A DNA stretch of 64,000 bases. Source: Streptomyces sp. NRRL F-5727. Its GTDB lineage: Bacteria > Actinomycetota > Actinomycetes > Streptomycetales > Streptomycetaceae. Where the stretch lies: contig NZ_JOGX01000007.1 of assembly GCF_000719555.1 (NCBI RefSeq), forward strand, positions 145,144-209,143, given 5' to 3'. The notes under the pieces were generated by a model, which searched no databases, was not told where the DNA came from, and worked only from the letters and a program-made list of their open reading frames with translations. Both the position numbers and the translations under genes were made by a program. Shown piece after piece: positions 59,528 through 64,000 of the stretch (position 1 is the first letter of the stretch; each line of letters begins with the position of its first letter).

Positions 59528-59600
59528 TGGAGCTAAGGAGAATTGAACTCCTGACCTCCTGCATGCCATGCAGGCGCTCTACCAACTGAGCTATAGCCCC
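59528..59600 (-). tRNA. tRNA-Ala (GGC), copy 2
   Basis: Same 73-nt sequence as copy 1, 71 bp from it, same strand, in tandem. Each copy has its own following hairpin. Confidence 0.95.
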
Positions 59601-59732
59601 TCGTGATCGTCTCCGCCCGGCTCCCTCGCGGGTCTTCCCTGCGGCGACGGACAGAACAGTAACCGGCCGCCGGGCAGATCTCCAAATCCGTTTCCCGGGC
59701 ACTGTCGGAGGCTCCGGGTAGGGTCGCCCCCT

Positions 59733-61022
59733 GTGTCCCCCTCCGCACCTTCCCCGTCCCGCGCCCGGCCGTGGCCCCTGGTCGCCGCCGCGGTCACCTG
59801 CCTGATCTCGTTCGCGGCCTTCTGGGTGGCGCAGCGCGTCGCCCACGTGAACATGCTCGACGTGATGGTCTACCGGGCCGAGGCCGAGACGCTGCGGGCC
59901 GGCGGCGACCTGTACGCGATGCGCGCCACCTCGGCGAACCTGGCGATGACCTATCCGCCGTTCGCCGCCGTGCTGTTCCTGCCGCTGACCCTGGTCGGCG
60001 TCCCGCTGATGCGCACGCTCTCCACGGCGGGGAACCTGTTGCTGGTGGTGGCGCTGGTGCGGCTCTCGCTCCAGCTGGTCCGGCCGGCGCTGGCCGCGCC
60101 CGGGCGGCGGGCCGACCTGTGGCGGACGACGCTGTGGGTCGCGGCGGCCGTGGTCTGGTGCGAGCCGGTGTGGACGACCCTCCGGTACGGGCAGATCAAC
60201 CTGCTGGTCGCGGTGGCCGTGCTGTGGGACGTCACGCGCCGCGAGGGCAGCCGCTGGGCGGGCCTCGGCATCGGCCTGGCGACCGCGGTGAAACTCACAC
60301 CGGGACTCTTCGTGGTACTGCTCCTCGCCGCCGGCCTGCTGCTGTGGCGCCGCGACCGGGGGATGAACCAGTGGCTGCGCACGGCGCTGACCGCGACCGG
60401 GGTCTTCCTGGCGACGACGCTGACGATGGTGGTGGCGCTGCCGGCGGACTCGAGGACCTTCTGGACGCGGACGCTGTTCGAGACGGGCCGGGTCGGGCAC
60501 GCGGAGGAGACCGCCAACCAGTCCCTCAGCGGGGTCCTGGCCCGGCTGATGCACACGGACGCGCCGGGCCTGTGGTGGCTGGCGGCGGCGGTCCTGCTCG
60601 GCGGCGCCGCGATGGCGCTCGCGATACGGGCGGCGGTGCGCGGGGACAGGGCGGTGGCCGTGGTGGTCACCGCCGTCACGGCCCTGATGGTCTCCCCGAT
60701 CTCCTGGTCCCACCACTGGGTGTGGTGCGTGCCGCTGCTGATCCTGCTGTACGACCGCGCCACGCGCGCGTGGCTCACGACGGGCGCGGTGGCCCTGGCG
60801 TTCGCCTCGTTCGCGCTGTGGTGGGTGCCGCACGACCCGGGCCGTCCCGAACTCGACCAGAACGCGGGTCAGATGCTGCTGTCGGCGGTCTATCCGCTCA
60901 CGGCGGCGGCGGTCTTCGCCGGGTACGCGCTGGCGGTGTGGCGGACGCGCCGGCCGACGGCCCCGGAGGAGACCCGGGAGGCCGTCGCGGTGCGGCAGCC
61001 TCAGGCCGTGGCGAAGGAGTAG
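59733..61022 (+). CDS. Glycosyltransferase family 87 (DUF2029) membrane protein
   Basis: A 429-aa protein with about 10-11 TM helices. An acidic region after the first helix ('MLDVMVYRAEAETLRAGGDLYAM') and 'AMTYPPFAAVLFLPL' are typical of GT87 polyprenol-phosphate-mannose mannosyltransferases, which add mannose to lipoglycans. 'YGQINLLVAVAVLWDV' and 'GLATAVKLTPGLFVVLLL' are conserved. Starts with GTG at 59733, 8 nt after TAGGGT and without a Shine-Dalgarno. It overlaps the next, opposing gene by 22 bp. Located between tRNA-Ala copies 2 and 3. Confidence 0.85.
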   Translation: MSPSAPSPSRARPWPLVAAAVTCLISFAAFWVAQRVAHVNMLDVMVYRAEAETLRAGGDLYAMRATSANLAMTYPPFAAVLFLPLTLVGVPLMRTLSTAGNLLLVVALVRLSLQLVRPALAAPGRRADLWRTTLWVAAAVVWCEPVWTTLRYGQINLLVAVAVLWDVTRREGSRWAGLGIGLATAVKLTPGLFVVLLLAAGLLLWRRDRGMNQWLRTALTATGVFLATTLTMVVALPADSRTFWTRTLFETGRVGHAEETANQSLSGVLARLMHTDAPGLWWLAAAVLLGGAAMALAIRAAVRGDRAVAVVVTAVTALMVSPISWSHHWVWCVPLLILLYDRATRAWLTTGAVALAFASFALWWVPHDPGRPELDQNAGQMLLSAVYPLTAAAVFAGYALAVWRTRRPTAPEETREAVAVRQPQAVAKE

Positions 61023-61234
61023 AACCGCTTGAGGGTGCAGTGCTCGTCGAGGAGCCGGCCGTAGATCGGCTCCCCCTCGAGTTCGCGGTAGGTCTCGATC
61101 GGGTCGCCCTTTATGATCAGCGCCCGCGCGCACTCCTCGCACCAGTACTGGTAGTCGGGGTTGACGGGGTCCATGTCCCGCACGATGGGCGTGCCGCTGC
61201 CGCACCAGTCGCACTTCCGCCTGTGCGCACCCAA
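61001..61234 (-). CDS. Small zinc-ribbon-like protein (77 aa)
   Basis: Contains CDWCGSG (about residues 8-14) and CEECARAL (about residues 32-39), a pair of CxxC motifs that should bind zinc. The rest, 'DPIETYRELEGEPIYGRLLDEH' and 'TLKRFYSFATA', looks like a helix-turn. Overlaps the 3' end of the GT87 gene on the opposite strand by 22 bp. No named function. Confidence 0.65.
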   Translation of the reverse strand: MGAHRRKCDWCGSGTPIVRDMDPVNPDYQYWCEECARALIIKGDPIETYRELEGEPIYGRLLDEHCTLKRFYSFATA

Positions 61235-61321
61235 AGGCCACCCTCCCGTCCGGACCTGGTCCCCCTCCGGCCGTCCGATTCTGCCATGGCCGGGCGGCGG
61301 CCCAGAAGTGACAAAACGACA

Positions 61322-61352
61322 GATCCCGCCCCCCTTTGCAGAGGACGGGATC
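61322..61352 (-). terminator. Terminator after the third tRNA-Ala gene
   Basis: GATCCCG (61322-61328) / CGGGATC (61346-61352), 10 bp downstream of the tRNA end on the minus strand. Confidence 0.7.
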
Positions 61353-61361
61353 CGGTGACTG

Positions 61362-61434
61362 TGGAGCTAAGGAGAATTGAACTCCTGACCTCCTGCATGC
61401 CATGCAGGCGCTCTACCAACTGAGCTATAGCCCC
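61362..61434 (-). tRNA. tRNA-Ala (GGC), copy 3
   Basis: Same 73-nt tRNA as copies 1 and 2, on the same strand, but separated from copy 2 by the opposing GT87 gene and the zinc-ribbon gene. Confidence 0.95.
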
Positions 61435-61528
61435 TCGTGTTCTTCACGCTCAGCGCTGCGAACAAGAAGAACTTTAGCCTGTGACCTGCCGGAAAGTGAA
61501 ATCCGGGCCCGGGGACCGGGCCGGGCCG

Positions 61529-62182
61529 TCAGGTGTCGTCGCCGAGGACCGGCTCGGGCAGCGAGCCGGCGTTGTGCTCCAGGAGGCGCCAGCCGCGCGC
61601 GCCCTGGCCGAGGACGGACCAGCTGCAGTTCGAGACGCCGCCCAGGCTCTCCCAGTGGTGCGGCTCCAGGCCGAGGAGCCGGCCGATGGCGGTACGGATG
61701 GTGCCGCCGTGGCTGACCACGACCAGGGTGCCGTCCTGCGGCAGCTTGTCGGCGTGCTCCAGGATCACCGGGGCGGCCCGGTCGGCCACCTCGGTCTCCA
61801 GCTCGCCGCCGCCCCGGCGCACCGGCTCGCCGCGCTTCCAGGCGGAGTACTGCTCGCCGAACCGCGCCACGATCTCGTCGTGCGTGAGCCCCTGCCACTC
61901 GCCCGCGTACGTCTCGCGCAGCGCGGCGTCGTGGGCGACGGAGAGTCCGGTGAGCACGGCCAGCTCGGCCGCCGTGGCCGCCGTCCGCTTCAGGTCGGAG
62001 GCGACGATCGCGTCGGGACGCAGGGCGGCGAGCAGCCGGGCGGCCCGGCGGGCCTGGTGGACGCCGGCTTCCGTGAGCTCGATGTCGGTCGAGCCCTGGA
62101 AGCGGCGCTCCAGGTTCCAGGAGGTCTGGCCGTGGCGCCACAGGACGATACGGCGGCCGGTGCCGCCCTTGGCGGCGCTCAG
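61529..62182 (-). CDS. Histidine phosphatase family protein (probable CTG start)
   Basis: A 217-aa phosphoglycerate-mutase-like phosphatase. The catalytic 'RIVLWRHGQTSWNLERRF' is at residues about 11-28 (His in RHG). The second His, 'VVSHGGTIRTAIGRLL', and 'ETYAGEWQGLTHDEI' are also there. The frame has no ATG, GTG or TTG between its upstream stop (62191) and position 61957, which is beyond the RHG motif. A CTG at 62182 overlaps the stop of rsfS (CTGA), exactly like the GTGA/ATGA overlaps elsewhere. Hence CTG is taken as the start. Substrate unknown. Confidence 0.85.
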   Translation of the reverse strand: MSAAKGGTGRRIVLWRHGQTSWNLERRFQGSTDIELTEAGVHQARRAARLLAALRPDAIVASDLKRTAATAAELAVLTGLSVAHDAALRETYAGEWQGLTHDEIVARFGEQYSAWKRGEPVRRGGGELETEVADRAAPVILEHADKLPQDGTLVVVSHGGTIRTAIGRLLGLEPHHWESLGGVSNCSWSVLGQGARGWRLLEHNAGSLPEPVLGDDT

Positions 62183-62619
62183 CTCAGCTCACCGTCCGCC
62201 GCCGTGTCCGCGCCGGTCAGGGCGGCGTGCTCGGCGGCCTTGCCGCGGGTCTTGACGGCGTCCTCGGGGAGGGGCAGCTCGGGGCAGTCCTTCCACAGCC
62301 GCTCCAGGGCGTAGAAGACCCGCTCCTCGCTGTGCTGCACGTGGACGACGATGTCGACGTAGTCGAGGAGGATCCAGCGGGCGTCGCGGTCGCCCTCGCG
62401 GCGCACCGGCTTGGCGCCGAGCTCCTTCTGGAGCCGCTCCTCGATCTCGTCGACGATCGACTTGACCTGGCGGTCGTTGGGCGCGGAGGCGAGCAGGAAG
62501 GCGTCGGTGATCGACAGCACGTCGCTGACGTCGTACGCGATGATGTCGTGAGCGAGCCGGTCGGCCGCCGCCTGGGCGGCGGCGTTGACGAGCTCGATGG
62601 AGCGATCCGTGGCGGTCAC
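62179..62619 (-). CDS. rsfS: Ribosome silencing factor RsfS
   Basis: A 146-aa protein (DUF143) that binds ribosomal protein L14 and blocks subunit joining. 'AHDIIAYDVSDVLSITDAFLLASAPNDRQVKSIVDEIEE' in pieces and 'WILLDYVDIVVHVQHSEERVFYALERLW' in pieces are family hallmarks. Start GTG at 62619. Its C-terminal 20 residues are a low-complexity acidic tail. Coupled to the phosphatase gene. Confidence 0.93.
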   Translation of the reverse strand: MTATDRSIELVNAAAQAAADRLAHDIIAYDVSDVLSITDAFLLASAPNDRQVKSIVDEIEERLQKELGAKPVRREGDRDARWILLDYVDIVVHVQHSEERVFYALERLWKDCPELPLPEDAVKTRGKAAEHAALTGADTAADGELS

Positions 62620-62688
62620 AAGCAGGCTTTCGTCGGCGGTCCAGTACCCCTCCAGGGTCTCACGGACCGCCGACGACCCCGCAAACGA

Positions 62689-64000
62689 TTACGAGGCGCC
62701 CGGAATCTCGTAGTCCCGGCCGAGGACGACGGTGATCGCGGCGGTGCCGGAGGGCTTGCCCTTGGTGACCGATCCGTCGGGCAGGCCGAGGGTCTTGGCG
62801 ACCTCGACGGCCGTGGCCTTCTGGGCGTCGTCCCCGTAGACGACCTGGGACTTCGCCCGGCTTTCGGCCTTGGTCCCGCCGACGAAGGCGTAGCCGCCGT
62901 TGATCAGCACGATCTTGGCCGCCTCGACGGCGTCCTCGCCGGTCGCGTCCTTGATCGAGACCCGCGGCACGCCGCCGGCGTCGACGGTGGTGACCTTGCC
63001 GCCGAGGATGTCCCTGACCACGCTGTCGCCGGCGCCCTCGGCGAGCGCGCCGTCCTCGCCGACGGGCAGCACCGCCGTCTTGTAGGCGCCGGTCTTGGCG
63101 TGCTCGGCGAGCTTGGCGAGGGAGGCGCCGAGGTCCTTCTCGGGGAGGGACGGGTCGGCGATCTGCTGGAGGTACTCGATGGCGGTCGTGGCGTTCGCGG
63201 CGTCGCTGGGCATCTTGCGCAGCAGGCCGTTGACGACCTGGCCGAAGCGCTGGAGCTGCTTGGCCTCGGCCTCGCCGGAGGCCCGGTAGGTGGCGTAGGC
63301 GACGGCGGCGCGGCCGGTGAGGGTCTGCTTCTCGCCCTTGGTGACGAGCGGGTCGGAGCCCTTCTTGGCCTTGGGGTCGGGGACGGTGGTGTCGGTGTCG
63401 GTCTCGATGCCGCCGAGGTACTCGACCAGGTTCTCCAGGTAGGGGGTGTCCAGCCGCCAGGTGCCGGCGATCTTGGCGCCGAGGAGGGTGTCGAGGGCTT
63501 CGCGGGTGCCGCTGGAGCCGTCGTCCTCGACGGACTTGCCGAGGGTGGTGGCGGCGCCCTCGGTGTCGGCGACGGCGAGGGCGTTGGGCAGCAGGACGGT
63601 GGTGCCCTGCTTGGTGGTGGCGTTGTCCACGAGGAGGGCGGTGGAGGTGCCGCCGCCCTGGGTGTCGTGGAGGTGGAGGACGATCGTGGCGCGCTGCTGC
63701 GGTCCGGTCGCGGTGCCCTGCTGCTTCTGCTCGGAGTCGCCGGTGCCGGGGAGCAGACCGGCCGACCACAGGTAGCCGACGCCGCCGACGGCGGCGAGGA
63801 CGAGGACGACGACGAGGGCGATCACCCGGTTGCGGCCGCGCCGGCGGGCCTCCTCGCGCCGCTCGGACCGGCTCTCGGTGAACTTGAGCCAGTCGATGAC
63901 GTCCTCGGAGTCCTCGTCGGGCTCCTCGATGAAGGAGAACTGCTCGGTGCGGTACTCCCGGTCCTCGTCGGCGTCGGGCCGGCGGGGCGCCCTGGGGGGC
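62689..64000 (-). CDS. LytR C-terminal-domain protein, 5' truncated by window end
   Basis: At least 436 residues, open past the window edge. An acidic/arginine-rich cytoplasmic part ('IEEPDEDSEDVIDWLKFTES', then 'RRGRNRVIALVVVLVLAAVGG') leads into one TM helix, followed by an extracellular domain. The C-terminal 'AGGVPRVSIKDATGEDAVEAAKIVLINGGY' in pieces and 'VEVAKTLGLPDGSVTKGK' are the LytR_C domain. The Streptomyces order nadD-LytR_C-rsfS-phosphatase, from memory, fits. Related to cell-wall polymer attachment, but a catalytic LCP domain is only partly seen ('LVDNATTKQGTTVLLPNALAV'). Confidence 0.82.
   Translation of the reverse strand, partial: PPRAPRRPDADEDREYRTEQFSFIEEPDEDSEDVIDWLKFTESRSERREEARRRGRNRVIALVVVLVLAAVGGVGYLWSAGLLPGTGDSEQKQQGTATGPQQRATIVLHLHDTQGGGTSTALLVDNATTKQGTTVLLPNALAVADTEGAATTLGKSVEDDGSSGTREALDTLLGAKIAGTWRLDTPYLENLVEYLGGIETDTDTTVPDPKAKKGSDPLVTKGEKQTLTGRAAVAYATYRASGEAEAKQLQRFGQVVNGLLRKMPSDAANATTAIEYLQQIADPSLPEKDLGASLAKLAEHAKTGAYKTAVLPVGEDGALAEGAGDSVVRDILGGKVTTVDAGGVPRVSIKDATGEDAVEAAKIVLINGGYAFVGGTKAESRAKSQVVYGDDAQKATAVEVAKTLGLPDGSVTKGKPSGTAAITVVLGRDYEIPGAS

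Noticed and set aside
59384..61434. Integrative element bounded by tRNA-Ala repeats
   Set aside because: No integrase, excisionase or plasmid genes lie between the copies, and the repeats are full tRNA genes with their own terminators.

Overview
The window is a piece of a Streptomyces-type chromosome. G+C is very high (roughly 70% or more), start codons are often GTG, and neighbouring genes often overlap by 4 bp (GTGA/ATGA). Most genes are actinobacterial housekeeping genes in an order I remember from the Streptomyces core chromosome: zur, uppS, recO, leuA, era, phoH/ybeY, dnaJ2/hrcA, lepA/rpsT, holA/comEC/comEA, leuS, then rsfS and a LytR C-terminal-domain gene. I see no prophage, integrase, transposase, CRISPR array or secondary-metabolite cluster.

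Layout. 1-3.5 kb: end of a zinc ABC permease gene and zur (+), then a minus block with a YcxB-like protein, uppS and recO. 4.1-9.2 kb: two paralogous membrane proteins, an iron-box-controlled ferredoxin-NADP reductase, a TPR protein and a TerB-like zinc-ribbon protein. 9.2-14.2 kb: a choice-of-anchor-A surface protein with an LAxTG tail, leuA behind a Leu-rich leader peptide, and a cytoplasmic M4 protease followed by an emfourin-like inhibitor gene. 14.2-25 kb: era, then an inserted set of secreted or surface proteins (DUF916-like, WxL-like and a small secreted protein), a cytidine-deaminase-fold protein without zinc ligands, an XRE regulator with an MFS exporter, a YjbR protein, a CBS/CorC protein, ybeY and phoH. 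25-34.5 kb: a PfkB kinase, an MFS transporter, an adenine-deaminase-like enzyme, RNase Z, a HIT protein, a TPR membrane protein with a TPR-AAA ATPase, rsmE and a nitronate monooxygenase. 34.7-37 kb: dnaJ2 and hrcA under a CIRCE operator. 37-44.4 kb: an MBL hydrolase, DUF3097, hemW, an acyl-CoA ligase, lepA and rpsT. 44.4-46.7 kb: holA between two GC-rich tandem-repeat arrays. 46.7-56.1 kb: a small acidic protein, a YceI protein, an arylamine N-acetyltransferase, an MFS/ArsR pair, comEC/comEA, DegV and a coiled-coil membrane protein. 56.2-64 kb: leuS behind a leader peptide and terminator, three identical tRNA-Ala(GGC) genes, a GT87 enzyme, a small zinc-ribbon protein, a histidine phosphatase that appears to start at CTG, rsfS and the start-truncated LytR_C gene.

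How the parts work together. Two leucine-linked genes, leuA and leuS, each have a short leader ORF with consecutive Leu codons, which points to leucine-tRNA sensing at both biosynthesis and charging. hrcA/dnaJ2 form a self-regulated heat-shock unit. The zinc permease and zur form a zinc homeostasis unit. The protease and emfourin-like genes look like an enzyme-inhibitor operon. Several genes show a TANNNT hexamer 6-8 nt before the start codon and no Shine-Dalgarno sequence, suggesting leaderless mRNAs. All assignments are by eye; no database search was run.
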